Below, piece after piece: positions 19,453 through 28,160 of a stretch of 64,000 nucleotides of DNA. The notes under the pieces were generated by a model. It saw only the letters and a program-made list of their open reading frames with translations, did no database searches and had not been told where the DNA came from. The translations under genes were made by a program, and so were the position numbers. How positions within the stretch are numbered: position 1 is the stretch's first letter; every line of letters begins with the position of its first letter. The stretch comes from Bordetella genomosp. 9 (lineage in GTDB: Bacteria; Pseudomonadota; Gammaproteobacteria; Burkholderiales; Burkholderiaceae_B): assembly GCF_002119725.1 (NCBI RefSeq), contig NZ_CP021109.1:1-64000 (forward strand). The letters run 5' to 3'.

Positions 19453-20385
19453 ATGCTTGCGTCATTGCTGATATGCCCGGCGCAATGGCCCGGGCGACGG
19501 TCGAATACCATGTCTTGCCATTCCGATACCGGCGGCGCGCGGGCGACGCGCACGGCCCGCCAGGGGCCCGCGTCCGCCGGCGCGCGGGTCGATATGCCGC
19601 CGCACCGCGTACGCTTCTACGGCCGCCGCGACGCCGGCGAGCCGAGCCCGCTGGTCGTCCATTTCCATGGGGGCGCCTTCGTCTCCGGCTCCGTCGATCA
19701 CCCTTCTCTCGTTGCGCAGATGCTGGCGGATGCCGGTGCGGTGGTGATATCCGTCGATTATCCGCTTGCCCCGGGCCATCCGTTTCCGGCGGCCCTGGAG
19801 GCCGCATACGCCACGCTGGACTGGGCGCACCGCCACCGTGGGCGGCTGGCCGGCAAGGGCGCCGGGCTCTTCGTCGCCGGCGAGGAGGCCGGCGGGAATA
19901 TCGCCGCGTGCACTGCCCTGATGGCGCGCGACCGGCGCGGCCCGCCGCTGGAAGGGCAGATCCTGTTTTCCCCGCTGCTCGACGCCAGCATGGGGACGGC
20001 GTCCATGCGCTGCGCGCAGGGAACGCCGGCGGGCGCCGATTGGGCCGATGGCTGGAAAAGCTACCTGTCCTGTCCCTGCGATGCCAGCCATCCCTATGCC
20101 ACGCCGACGGCGGGTTCGCGTTTCGCGGGCCTGCCGCCCCTGCTGCTGTTCAGCAGTCCCGACGACCCCTTGCGCGACGAAGGCTGCGCCTACGCGCAAC
20201 GTCTGAAGACGGCCGGCGTGCCGGTATGCCGCGAGGCGCTTGCCCCGGCGTCCATCTGGAATGGGGAGCGTGCGCCCGCCGCTGGCGTGGCGGCGCCGCA
20301 ATTGGAAGCGGTCCGAGGCCGCCTGTTCAGTTTCCTGGTGACGCATCCGGCGGCTTCGGCCGGCGGCCAGCCGACCGCGCCATAA
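19453..20385 (+). CDS. Alpha/beta hydrolase-like protein lacking the catalytic serine
   Basis: 310 residues of the hormone-sensitive-lipase-type fold. The oxyanion-hole motif FHGGAF and the SVDYPLAPGHPFPAAL segment are intact. The nucleophile elbow, normally GDSAGG, reads GEEAGG (143-148), so Glu replaces Ser at 145. The acid region SSPDDPLRDEG is present, but no HGF-type catalytic His follows; the C-terminal part is CREALAPASIWNGE. It is probably a pseudoenzyme or binding protein. An alternative ATG at 19510 would shorten it by 19 residues, and neither start has a strong ribosome-binding site. Confidence 0.8.
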   Translation: MLASLLICPAQWPGRRSNTMSCHSDTGGARATRTARQGPASAGARVDMPPHRVRFYGRRDAGEPSPLVVHFHGGAFVSGSVDHPSLVAQMLADAGAVVISVDYPLAPGHPFPAALEAAYATLDWAHRHRGRLAGKGAGLFVAGEEAGGNIAACTALMARDRRGPPLEGQILFSPLLDASMGTASMRCAQGTPAGADWADGWKSYLSCPCDASHPYATPTAGSRFAGLPPLLLFSSPDDPLRDEGCAYAQRLKTAGVPVCREALAPASIWNGERAPAAGVAAPQLEAVRGRLFSFLVTHPAASAGGQPTAP

Positions 20386-20566
20386 CGGGTCGTCCGGCCG
20401 GACGGGCCGCGCGGACAGCACCGGCCGTCCGCTCATCCGTTGAATGCAGGATGCGCAGCGCTTCCGCTCTAGGCGCGAAGGGCGATAGTTGCGCGCCCGC
20501 TCAGCCGCTACCTTTAGCTCCACGCCGCTTGGCGGGAAGCGGCATCAATCCACGTGGAGCGCGAGA

Positions 20567-21469
20567 GTGAACCAGCCATATGTCCTTCCAGAAACGTTGA
20601 CCAGCCAATACCAGTCACAGGGATACATTTCACTGGAGGCGATCTGCCCCGCAGAGGAGGTGGCGCAGATCCGACAGACGCTCATGCGGCTATTCGAGAA
20701 CCGGGTTGGATACGAGGAAGGCGCGCAGTACGACTTCGCGAGCCGGGACGATCCTGACAAGCCGCAGACCTTCCCCAGCCTGCACGATCCTTCCCACTAT
20801 GCGCCGGAACTGCTGAAAACCGTTTATCACCAGCGTGCGCTGGCGATCGCGAAACAGCTCCTGGGCGAGGATGCGGCGTTGTACGGCGAGCACGCCTTGC
20901 TCAAACCCGCCCGCGTCGGCCCGGAGACGCCGTGGCATCAGGACGAGGCATTCCGCTCGCCGGATTTCGAATACCGCGAGCTCAGCATCTGGCTGGCGCT
21001 GCAGCCCGTGGGCGAGGTGAACGGCTGCATGCAGTTCATCCCGGGATCGCACCGCTACGACGTGCTCAAGCACCGCTCCCCCGGCAACGACAAAACCTTG
21101 CACCCGTTGGAATGCTGCGATGAATTTCCGCGCGAACTGGCGGTTCCGGTGCCCTTGCCCGCGGGCGGGTGCACGGTGCACGACATGCGCACCCTGCATT
21201 ACACCGGTCCCAACACCTCGGATGCGCCCCGGCTGGCCTACATTTTGATCTTCAATGTGCCGCCGACCTACAAGCCGGGCCTGCGTCGTTTCGACTGGCT
21301 GGAAGGACGGCGCACCGACAGCCAGATGCGCAAGCGGGAATGGCATCGGCGCGGCGGTATCGCCGTGGAAATTGCGCGCCGCCTGCCCCGGGCCAGGCTC
21401 ACCAACGGCAAATGGGTGGCCTGGGCGGCGATACGGGCCATGAGCAAGGTCTGGAGCCGGCCGCGTTGA
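20567..21469 (+). CDS. Phytanoyl-CoA dioxygenase (PhyH) family protein
   Basis: About 300 residues. Fe(II)/2-oxoglutarate oxygenase. Iron ligands are the His and Asp of TPWHQDEAF and the distal His of DMRTLHYTGPN; the 2-oxoglutarate Arg is in DAPRLAY. IPGSHRYDVLKH is typical of the family. The GTG at 20567 with GGAG upstream was preferred to an ATG at 20489 because the 26 extra residues look non-coding. The substrate is unknown. Confidence 0.85.
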   Translation: MNQPYVLPETLTSQYQSQGYISLEAICPAEEVAQIRQTLMRLFENRVGYEEGAQYDFASRDDPDKPQTFPSLHDPSHYAPELLKTVYHQRALAIAKQLLGEDAALYGEHALLKPARVGPETPWHQDEAFRSPDFEYRELSIWLALQPVGEVNGCMQFIPGSHRYDVLKHRSPGNDKTLHPLECCDEFPRELAVPVPLPAGGCTVHDMRTLHYTGPNTSDAPRLAYILIFNVPPTYKPGLRRFDWLEGRRTDSQMRKREWHRRGGIAVEIARRLPRARLTNGKWVAWAAIRAMSKVWSRPR

Positions 21470-21543
21470 TCGGCGACGGAGTACGGGAACCAACGTCATA
21501 CCGGGCGGTCTACCTTTGTTCAGCGAAACGTAAGGAGACCGCC

Positions 21544-21834
21544 ATGAAGTGCCCCGTTTGCCAAGAACCCGAGCTGGTCATGTCCGCGCGCCAGAACATC
21601 GAGATCGATTACTGCCCGCAGTGCCGTGGCGTCTGGCTGGACCGCGGAGAGCTGGACAAGCTGATAGAACGCAGCATCCAGGAAACCGGCGCCGCGCAGC
21701 CCGCACCGCCCAGGCAGGAAGCCCGTCCCTATCACGATGACGACCGCCATCCCGGCCGGCATTCGGGCGGCTATTCCGGCGGCTACGACCGCGGCTATCG
21801 CAAGAAATCCTTCTGGCACGAAATTTTCGACTGA
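21544..21834 (+). CDS. zf-TFIIB zinc-ribbon protein
   Basis: 96 residues. The N-terminal zinc ribbon has CPVC and CPQC pairs followed by RGVWLDRGELDKLIERS, the zf-TFIIB signature. The rest is low-complexity: a His/Asp/Gly/Tyr-rich stretch (HSGGYSGGYDRGY) and the terminus KKSFWHEIFD. The family is widespread and small, and its function is not established. AAGGAGACC precedes the ATG. Confidence 0.88.
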   Translation: MKCPVCQEPELVMSARQNIEIDYCPQCRGVWLDRGELDKLIERSIQETGAAQPAPPRQEARPYHDDDRHPGRHSGGYSGGYDRGYRKKSFWHEIFD

Positions 21835-21976
21835 GCGCCGGCGGTCCGCTCGCCGCGGACCCGCGCCGTGCACCGCCTGCCATGGCCGCCGCGGCGGCCC
21901 CGCCTACCCCTTCGGCTTCGGCGCATAATGCGCCCTGGTCGAGCCGCCGTTGGGCGGCGCGGGATGGGAGAAGACG

Positions 21977-22909
21977 ATGCGGATGTTGTTTCTTGGCGCG
22001 GGCGGAACGGGCGGCTACTTCGGCGGGCGCGCCGCGCAGGCCGGCGTGGACGTGACTTTCCTGGTGCGCGATGCGCGTGCCCGCCTGCTGCGCGAGCAGG
22101 GCCTGCGGATACGCAGCCCGCGCGGCGACGCCACCGTGCGGCCCCACATCGTCACGGCCGGCGAACTGCAGGGCCGCTACGACGTGGTGGTGCTCAGCTG
22201 TAAGGCCTACGACCTGGGCAGCGCCATCGAAGCCATCCGGCCGGCGGTGGGCGCCGGATCGGCCGTCCTGCCGATCATGAATGGCATGGCGCACTACGAC
22301 CTTTTGGACGAGGCCTTCGGCGCGCAGCGCGTATTGGGCGGACTGTGCCAGATCGTCGCGACGCTCGGCCCGGAGGGAGAAGTCGTCCATATGGGGCCCC
22401 ATGCCGCCTTCGTGTTCGGCGAACGCGCCGGGGAGCCGCGCAGCGCGCGCTGCACGGCGCTCGAACAGGCGCTGAGCCAGGCGGACTTTTCGTCGCGCCT
22501 CAGCGAGGACATCTATCAGGACTGTTGGGAGAAATACGTTTTTCTGTGCAGCCTGGCGGCCGCAACCTGCCTGATGCGCGGCTCGGTCGGCGAAATCGCG
22601 TCCACGGGCGATGGACAGGCCGTGATGCTCGGGCTGCTGGCGGAATCGCAGGCGGTGTCGGCGGCCTTTGGCTATCCGGTGCGCCCCCAGGCCGACGCCT
22701 CCGCCCGCAAGTTGTTCACCGATACGTCGTCGCCGATTACGGCATCGATGTTCCGCGATCTGCAGCAGGGTCTGCGCGTCGAGGCCGACCATATCGTGGG
22801 CGACATGATCTCGCGGGGTGCGGCGCGCGGCGTCGCCACGCCCTACCTTCGCACGGCGTACGCGCATCTGCAGGTGTACCAGAACGCGCGCATCCCCCGA
22901 TCCGCGTAA
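21977..22909 (+). CDS. Ketopantoate reductase-family dehydrogenase
   Basis: 310 residues. NADPH-binding GAGGTGGYFGGRAAQAG at the N-terminus, LSCKAYDL with the conserved Lys, and the C-terminal helical domain with QDCWEKYVF. Members reduce 2-oxo acids such as ketopantoate (PanE) for pantothenate synthesis, but many paralogues have other substrates. Start ATG 21977 has GGGAG upstream; 21950 would add nine residues. Confidence 0.87.
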   Translation: MRMLFLGAGGTGGYFGGRAAQAGVDVTFLVRDARARLLREQGLRIRSPRGDATVRPHIVTAGELQGRYDVVVLSCKAYDLGSAIEAIRPAVGAGSAVLPIMNGMAHYDLLDEAFGAQRVLGGLCQIVATLGPEGEVVHMGPHAAFVFGERAGEPRSARCTALEQALSQADFSSRLSEDIYQDCWEKYVFLCSLAAATCLMRGSVGEIASTGDGQAVMLGLLAESQAVSAAFGYPVRPQADASARKLFTDTSSPITASMFRDLQQGLRVEADHIVGDMISRGAARGVATPYLRTAYAHLQVYQNARIPRSA

Positions 22910-22990
22910 GCGGCGATTTTGTTTACACTGGCACGCCGCGGGCGTCGCTATGCGCGGCGTGCGTCGATCCCAGTCAATGTTCGGAATCCC

Positions 22991-23449
22991 ATGAAGCTCA
23001 GACCCTTTGCCGCCACCGTATTGTTTCTTGCGGCCGCGTGCGTCTGCGGCGTGGCGCGGCCGGCGCCGCAGGCGGCAGCCGACAACAAGACGCTGGTGAC
23101 GGCTTTTTTCCGCATGATGTTCCAGGACAAGAACGTCGATAAGGCGATGCAGACCTATGTCGACAAGGGGCTGATCCAGCACGATCCCTACCTGCCGGAC
23201 GGCGCGGCCGCGATGGCGGACTTCTATGGCCCCTATCTGGAACAGCACCCGCAGGCCAATGCCGAGATCCGCCACGTGATCGCGGAAGGCGACATGGTGG
23301 TGGTGCATTCGCTCTGGAAGGAATCGCCGGAAGATACGGGCCAGGCCGTGATCGATATTTTTCGCGTGCAGAACGGCAAGATCGTCGAGCACTGGGACGT
23401 CAGCCAGGACATCCCCGAAAATCCCGCCAACCGCAACACCATGTTCTGA
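22991..23449 (+). CDS. Exported SnoaL/NTF2-like protein
   Basis: About 152 residues. A signal peptide (MKLRPFAATVLFLAAACVCGVARPAPQA) includes a Cys but without a clear lipobox. The mature domain is SnoaL-like: helix-rich start (KTLVTAFFRMMF), then HDPYLPDG, then VHSLWKES and IVEHWDVSQDIP, close to the family pattern for predicted periplasmic ester or polyketide cyclase-like proteins. Function unknown. Confidence 0.82.
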   Translation: MKLRPFAATVLFLAAACVCGVARPAPQAAADNKTLVTAFFRMMFQDKNVDKAMQTYVDKGLIQHDPYLPDGAAAMADFYGPYLEQHPQANAEIRHVIAEGDMVVVHSLWKESPEDTGQAVIDIFRVQNGKIVEHWDVSQDIPENPANRNTMF

Positions 23450-23463
23450 TCCGGGGCGCCGCG

Positions 23464-23988
23464 ATGCCAGCCGTGTCCAGCCGCCGGCCCTTTTCGCTCT
23501 ACCTGGCCGGCTTTGACGTTTTCCGCCCCGACGCCGTGGCATATGGCGAATCGTTGCGGGCACTCTGCCAGCGCTACGGGCTTGAAGGGTTGTATCCGCT
23601 GGACAAGTCGGCGCCAGCGCAGCTGAGCGGCCGGCAGCTTGCCGCATGGATCTATCGCGCAAATGTGAGGCTGATCCAGCGGGCCGACGGCGTCATGGCG
23701 AATCTCAACGCTTTTCGCGGGAACGAACCCGACTCCGGCACGGCGTTCGAGGTGGGCTACGCGGTGGCGCTCGGCAAGCCGGTGTGGGGGTACCGCGCGG
23801 CGGGCGAGTCCATCGTCGAACAGGTTGCCGTGGGAAAGTCCGAAGACGGCATGCGGCATGTCGACGCGCAAGGCTACACGGTAGAAGACTTCGGGATGAG
23901 CCTGAACCTGATGCTGGCCTGCAGCGCCACCATCGTCATCGGCGACGCCGAAGCGTGCCTCGCGCGCATCGCGCAAGACGTCGCTTAG
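23464..23988 (+). CDS. Nucleoside 2-deoxyribosyltransferase
   Basis: 174 residues. The family transfers 2-deoxyribose between bases or cleaves deoxynucleoside monophosphates. It shows YLAGFDVFRPDA near the start, the binding motif NLNAFRGNEPDSGTAFEVGYA with the candidate catalytic Glu, and the C-terminal Asn/Met region SLNLML. It follows the SnoaL-like gene by 14 bp and is likely cotranscribed; nucleotide salvage or clean-up is the probable role. Confidence 0.85.
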   Translation: MPAVSSRRPFSLYLAGFDVFRPDAVAYGESLRALCQRYGLEGLYPLDKSAPAQLSGRQLAAWIYRANVRLIQRADGVMANLNAFRGNEPDSGTAFEVGYAVALGKPVWGYRAAGESIVEQVAVGKSEDGMRHVDAQGYTVEDFGMSLNLMLACSATIVIGDAEACLARIAQDVA

Positions 23989-24004
23989 CGTCGCCTTTGC
24001 CGCT

Positions 24005-24736
24005 TCAGGCTGCCTGCGGCGCCACGTCGATGGAAACGGCAGCGGTCCCTTCGCTCGCCCCGGCCGCCAGGCTGCGGCGATAGTCGGCGAGTTCCGCGAT
24101 CGTCAGCGCGACCAGACCGTGCTTGGCGGCATATCGTTCGATCGCCTCGCCGCGCGCCATGGTGCCGTCCGGGTTCATCAGTTCGCAAAGCACCGCCGCG
24201 GGCCGCAGTCCGGCCAGGACGGCCAGATCGACGGAGCCTTCGGTGTGGCCACGGCGCGTCAGCACGCCGCCCGGCTGGGCGCGCAAGGGGAAGACATGGC
24301 CAGGGCTGACGACATCGCCGGCCTTGGCCTGCGGCGCGATGGCGGCGCGGATGGTGGTGACGCGATCCTGGGCCGACACGCCGGTGGAGACGCCTTCGCG
24401 CGCTTCGATTGAAACGGTGAAGGCGGTGCCGTGGCGGCTTTCGTTGCGGCTGACCATGGGGGGCAGGGCCAGGCGTTCCAGCGTTTCATCGTTCAGGCAC
24501 AGGCATACGATGCCGCTGCAGTCGCGGATCAGCTGCGCCATCACCGGCACGGTCAGTTTGTCGGCGGCGACGATCAGGTCCGCTTCGTTCTCGCGGTCGA
24601 AATCGTCCATCAGGATGACCGGCCTGCCCAGCCGCATATGGTGCAGGGCGCGCGCCAGGCGCATCGGAAACGGCTGCGCCGCAATGGCGGGATAGCGGGG
24701 ATCGGGGACGGGGGAGGAATAAGTTGCTTGGGACAT
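24005..24736 (-). CDS. ribB: 3,4-dihydroxy-2-butanone-4-phosphate synthase
   Basis: 243 residues. It converts ribulose 5-phosphate to dihydroxybutanone phosphate and formate in riboflavin synthesis. The metal and substrate motifs [11 protein letters not shown] and [15 protein letters not shown] are present, along with [13 protein letters not shown]. It is a stand-alone RibB with a short low-complexity C-terminal tail and no fused GTP cyclohydrolase II. The start MSQATYSS (ATG 24736) follows an FMN riboswitch, so expression should fall when FMN is plentiful. Confidence 0.95.
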   Translation of the reverse strand: MSQATYSSPVPDPRYPAIAAQPFPMRLARALHHMRLGRPVILMDDFDRENEADLIVAADKLTVPVMAQLIRDCSGIVCLCLNDETLERLALPPMVSRNESRHGTAFTVSIEAREGVSTGVSAQDRVTTIRAAIAPQAKAGDVVSPGHVFPLRAQPGGVLTRRGHTEGSVDLAVLAGLRPAAVLCELMNPDGTMARGEAIERYAAKHGLVALTIAELADYRRSLAAGASEGTAAVSIDVAPQAA

Positions 24737-24802
24737 TGAAACGCTCTCGCAATCAAGTGGGCGAAAAACGTTCCAGGGCAATGGACAGCCAAACGCAAAA
24801 CC

Positions 24803-24826
24803 GCGGGCACGCCGCAGCGTGCGGGG
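24803..24826 (-). terminator. Terminator-like hairpin between riboswitch and ribB
   Basis: On the minus strand a GC-rich stem (CCGCACGC against GCGTGCCCG, 24803-24826) is followed by GGTTTTGCGTTT. It lies between the FMN aptamer and the ribB start. This is where an FMN-controlled termination hairpin is expected. Confidence 0.5.
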
Positions 24827-24846
24827 TACGGAAGTGTGCCGGCACA

Positions 24847-24993
24847 TCTTCTCTCATCCGGACTATGACCGTCGGCTCTGGAATCTGACCAGATCTGCTG
24901 ACCCCGCGTGCCGTTTCCGGTCCGCTGGCGCTCGCGGGCTTGCCACATTGCGTGGCCTACCGCCGGTGGGGAATTTCGCCCCGCCCTGAAGAC
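24847..24993 (-). promoter_or_regulatory. FMN riboswitch (RFN element)
   Basis: Read on the minus strand, the conserved segments occur in order: TCTTCAGGGCGGGG, AATTCCCCACCGGCGGTA, AGCCCGCGAGCG, then GAGCCGACGGTCATAGTC and GGATGAGAGAAGA. These form the six-helix junction of the FMN aptamer. It sits about 110 nt upstream of ribB. The identification is strong; the mode of control is inferred from the hairpin that follows. Confidence 0.95.
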
Positions 24994-25000
24994 GTACTGT

Positions 25001-25020
25001 ATGCCGTCATTCGACGGCAT
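25001..25020. other. Short hairpin upstream of the riboswitch
   Basis: ATGCCGTC pairs with GACGGCAT over a 4-base loop. It lies just 5' of the FMN aptamer on the minus strand, within or near the promoter region of ribB. Confidence 0.4.
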
Positions 25021-25114
25021 GAAGGCATTGTAAGCGCAGCGGCCGCGCCGCTGGCGGAAAGCCCCGCGCCCTGCATGGCTTAAGGATGGGCTGGCGCCGC
25101 GCGTGGGCGCCCTG

Positions 25115-25609
25115 TCAGGCTTTCTTTTTCTTCTTTTTCTTTTTCTCGGGCAGGGCCAGCATCGTGCCGCGGCAGCTCGGCGTGCCGCACAGGCACTTGT
25201 AGCCTTCCTTCAGCGCCTTGGTGATCTTGCCGTCCAGCACGAGCCCATAGTCGTAGAAAAGTTCTTCGCCGCGCTTCAGGTCGCGCAAGGCGACGATATA
25301 GACACGCTTGCCGCCGCTGCCTTCCTGCGCTTCGCAATTGGGTTCGCAGCTGTGATTGATCCAGCGGGCGTCGTTGCCATGGTCGCCGCCGTCGATGACC
25401 TTGCCCGACGATAGCGAGAAAAAGAAGGTGTGGAAGGGGTCGTCCGGATTGGTGGGATGGCGCCGGTCGGCTTCCTTGGCGCTGATGCGCCGGCCGCCGT
25501 ACTCCAGGATGCGCGTGCCCGCGGGAATCTTGCGGGCGGCGAACACGCCGTTTCCATGCAGCTTGGAGCGGCGCACGACGTGCCACGGTTTGGAGGTTTC
25601 TTCAGTCAT
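25115..25609 (-). CDS. SET-domain protein lysine methyltransferase
   Basis: 164 residues. A compact SET domain: GNGVFAARKIPAGTRILEYGG at the N-terminus, the pseudoknot motif RWINHSCEPNCEA, the YDYG motif, and a post-SET cysteine cluster (CLCGTPSCRGTM). The C-terminus ends in a run of nine lysines. Eukaryotic-type SET enzymes methylate histones; the bacterial substrate is unknown, though histone H1-like proteins are plausible in Bordetella. The gene is single and flanked by ribB and an Lrp regulator. Confidence 0.92.
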   Translation of the reverse strand: MTEETSKPWHVVRRSKLHGNGVFAARKIPAGTRILEYGGRRISAKEADRRHPTNPDDPFHTFFFSLSSGKVIDGGDHGNDARWINHSCEPNCEAQEGSGGKRVYIVALRDLKRGEELFYDYGLVLDGKITKALKEGYKCLCGTPSCRGTMLALPEKKKKKKKKA

Positions 25610-25683
25610 GTGCAGCGTGAGTCGGCGCGTATCGCGCGGTAAGGTGAAACGCGGCAGGCGCGATCGGGCGGAATGACCGCCGA

Positions 25684-26157
25684 TTATATCGGTGCAGGCG
25701 TATTGAGCGGCAGCATGGATTCCTTCAGCCGCCGCAGCACGAAGCTGGACTTGCTGTGGCGTATGCCGGGAATACGGTAAAGCTGTTCGCGCAGCAGGCG
25801 CTCGTAGTCGCGCGTGTCCCGCACGGCGATGCGGATGTAGTAGTCGTAATCGCCCGACACCAGAAAGGCCTCCAGCACTTCGGGAATCTGCGCGAGCGCG
25901 CGGCCGAATTCGTACAGCGTTTCCTCGCTGTGGCTTTCGAGCGTGACGTGGACGATCACGGTGTCCATGAAGCCAAGCGCCGCCGGATCAATGTTGACCG
26001 TATACCCGCGGATCACCCCGGCGTTTTCCATACGCTTGATGCGGTTCCAGCATGGCGTCGAGGACAGCCCCACGGCGGCGCCGATGTCGTTCAGGCTGGC
26101 GCGCGCATTGTCCTGGAGCACGCGCAAGATGGCCAAGTCGAATTTGTCCAGACGCAT
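25684..26157 (-). CDS. Lrp/AsnC-family transcriptional regulator
   Basis: 157 residues. N-terminal helix-turn-helix (ASLNDIGAAVGLSSTPCWNRIKRM) and C-terminal RAM ligand domain (VSGDYDYYIRIAVRDTRDYERLL). Feast/famine regulators sense amino acids. It is divergent from an acetolactate synthase gene with 94 bp between them, which suggests control of branched-chain amino acid synthesis. Confidence 0.93.
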   Translation of the reverse strand: MRLDKFDLAILRVLQDNARASLNDIGAAVGLSSTPCWNRIKRMENAGVIRGYTVNIDPAALGFMDTVIVHVTLESHSEETLYEFGRALAQIPEVLEAFLVSGDYDYYIRIAVRDTRDYERLLREQLYRIPGIRHSKSSFVLRRLKESMLPLNTPAPI

Positions 26158-26178
26158 TTTCTTCAGTTACCGTGTTTT

Positions 26179-26241
26179 GAAGATGAATTTCCTGCATCTT
26201 CGCACAGTTCCAAGAAAATCAGGGTAAATATTCCGCGGAAT
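26179..26241. promoter_or_regulatory. Palindromes in the Lrp-acetolactate synthase divergent promoter
   Basis: GAAGATG and CATCTTC form an inverted repeat with a 9-bp AT-rich spacer (26179-26201). A second perfect palindrome, ATTCCGCGGAAT, lies at 26230-26241, ten bases before the synthase start. The first suits an Lrp-type dimer site. Confidence 0.5.
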
Positions 26242-26251
26242 CCATCCTAAG

Positions 26252-28069
26252 ATGGTTTCCATGAATGACCGTCTCCCCACACAGGCCTTTACCGGCGCCG
26301 ACGCCTGCGGCGCGCCCGCCCTGCTCAACGGCGCGCGAATTCTCCTGGACACTTTGATTGCGAATGGCGTGGACACGGTGTTCGGCTACCCCGGGGGAGC
26401 GGTGCTCCCGCTTTACGACGCGCTGTATGCGGAGCCGCGGCTGCGCCATGTGCTGGTTAGGCACGAACAGGCGGCCGTGCATGCGGCCGAGGGCTACGCC
26501 CGGACGACGGGCAAGACCGGCGTGGTCTTCGTCACATCCGGTCCCGGCATGGCGAACACCACCTCGGGTCTGCTGGACGCCATGTGCGATTCCATCCCGG
26601 TGCTGTGCATCAGCGGGCAGGTGGCGACCGGCGCCATCGGCACCGACGCCTTCCAGGAATGCGACGCCATCGGCATTTCGCGTTCGGTGACCAAGTGGAA
26701 TACGCAAATCCGGACGGTGGACGCCGTGGCCGATACGGCCGCGCGTGCGCTGACCCTGACCCGGCAGGGCCGCCCGGGCCCCGTATTGGTCGACTTTCCA
26801 AAGGACGTGCAGCTGGCGCTGCCGGCCGACGTGGACGAAACGCTGCCGGCCGGCGAACGCGTCGGCGTGGCGGCGTTGCGTGCACGGCGGCAGGCCGCCA
26901 AGGCGGCGCTGAAGGTGCCGCAAAGCGCCGTCCGGCGCGCCGCGGACCTGATCGCGCAGGCCCGCCGCCCGGTGTTCTACGGCGGCGGCGGATTGATCAA
27001 TGCGGGGCCGCAGGCCTGCGCCGCGTTCACGGACCTGGTGCGGCATGTGGATGCGCCCTGCACCCTTACATTGATGGGCTTGGGCGCCTTTCCCGCATCG
27101 GATCCGCGCTTTCTGGGCATGCTGGGCATGCATGGCACGCTCGAAGCCAACCTGGCGATGCACCATGCCGACCTCATCGTTTGCGTGGGCGCGCGTTTCG
27201 ACGACCGCATCACCGGGCGTCTCGCCGACTTCTGTCCCCACGCCCGCAAGATCCATATCGACATCGACCCGGCCTCCATCAACAAGGTGGTGCGCGTTGA
27301 CGTTGCGATGGTCGGCGATTGCCTGCCGCTGGTGGGCGCGCTGCGCGAGGCGCTGGCGGACCGCGCGCCGCCGCCGGAACAGCTGCAGGCCTGGTGGCAT
27401 CGCATCGAGCGCTGGCGCGCCAAGGATTGCCTGGCGGTGCCTGAGCGGGACGACGCCATCCTGCCGCAGCATTTGATGCAGCGTCTCAACGCCGCCCTGC
27501 AGGGCCGCGACGCCATCGTGTCGACAGATGTGGGGCAGCACCAGATGTGGGCCGCGCAGTATTTGCGATTCGAACGGCCGAATCGCTGGCTGACGTCCGG
27601 CGGCGCGGGCACCATGGGCTACGGCCTGCCTGCGGCGATCGGCGCGCGCATCGCGCATCCGGACCGGACAGTGGTGTGCGTCAGCGGCGATGCCTCCGTG
27701 TTGATGAACATCCAGGAGCTGTCCACCGCCGTGCAGCACGACGCGGACGTCAAGGTCGTGCTGTGCAACAACGGCTATATGGGCATGGTGCGGCAATGGC
27801 AGGAGTTGATTCACGGGGGCCGCTACAGCCACAGCTATAACGCATCTCTGCCCGATTTCGTGGCGGTGGCCAAAGCGTTCGGATGGGGCGCTGCGCGGGT
27901 CTCCGATCCCGCGCAGCTGGATGATGCCTTGCGGCTATGCCTGGAAAGCCGCGGCCCGTACTTCCTGGACGTGTGCGTGGCGGAACAGGAAAACTGCTAT
28001 CCCATGATGCCCGCGGGATACGGCCACCATCGAATGATGCTGGCTGGCGGGGTCTGGTATGAGGAATGA
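26252..28069 (+). CDS. Acetolactate synthase large (catalytic) subunit-like protein
   Basis: 605 residues. ThDP-dependent enzyme condensing 2-oxo acids, first step of valine/isoleucine synthesis. It shows FGYPGGAVLPLYDAL, the catalytic Glu in VRHEQAAVHAAEGYAR, VTSGPGMANTTSGL, and the ThDP site GDASVLMNIQELSTA followed by NNGYMGMVRQWQ. No small regulatory subunit (ilvH) is adjacent. It may therefore be an extra isozyme or a related 2-oxo-acid enzyme. Its divergent neighbour is an Lrp regulator. Confidence 0.9.
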   Translation: MVSMNDRLPTQAFTGADACGAPALLNGARILLDTLIANGVDTVFGYPGGAVLPLYDALYAEPRLRHVLVRHEQAAVHAAEGYARTTGKTGVVFVTSGPGMANTTSGLLDAMCDSIPVLCISGQVATGAIGTDAFQECDAIGISRSVTKWNTQIRTVDAVADTAARALTLTRQGRPGPVLVDFPKDVQLALPADVDETLPAGERVGVAALRARRQAAKAALKVPQSAVRRAADLIAQARRPVFYGGGGLINAGPQACAAFTDLVRHVDAPCTLTLMGLGAFPASDPRFLGMLGMHGTLEANLAMHHADLIVCVGARFDDRITGRLADFCPHARKIHIDIDPASINKVVRVDVAMVGDCLPLVGALREALADRAPPPEQLQAWWHRIERWRAKDCLAVPERDDAILPQHLMQRLNAALQGRDAIVSTDVGQHQMWAAQYLRFERPNRWLTSGGAGTMGYGLPAAIGARIAHPDRTVVCVSGDASVLMNIQELSTAVQHDADVKVVLCNNGYMGMVRQWQELIHGGRYSHSYNASLPDFVAVAKAFGWGAARVSDPAQLDDALRLCLESRGPYFLDVCVAEQENCYPMMPAGYGHHRMMLAGGVWYEE

Positions 28070-28108
28070 GGGAATCCGCAGACGGGCAGCGCGGCGAGGT
28101 GCGCGGAG

Positions 28109-28136
28109 CGGTGCGGGCCTGAGGGGCCCGGCACCG
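28109..28136. terminator. GC-rich hairpin between convergent genes
   Basis: CGGTGCGGGCC and GGCCCGGCACCG form an imperfect stem in the 91-bp gap between the acetolactate synthase and the convergent aldehyde dehydrogenase. There is no T-run, so it is only terminator-like. Confidence 0.4.
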
Positions 28137-28160
28137 GAGCGTCGGCGTGCGTAGCCGCGC

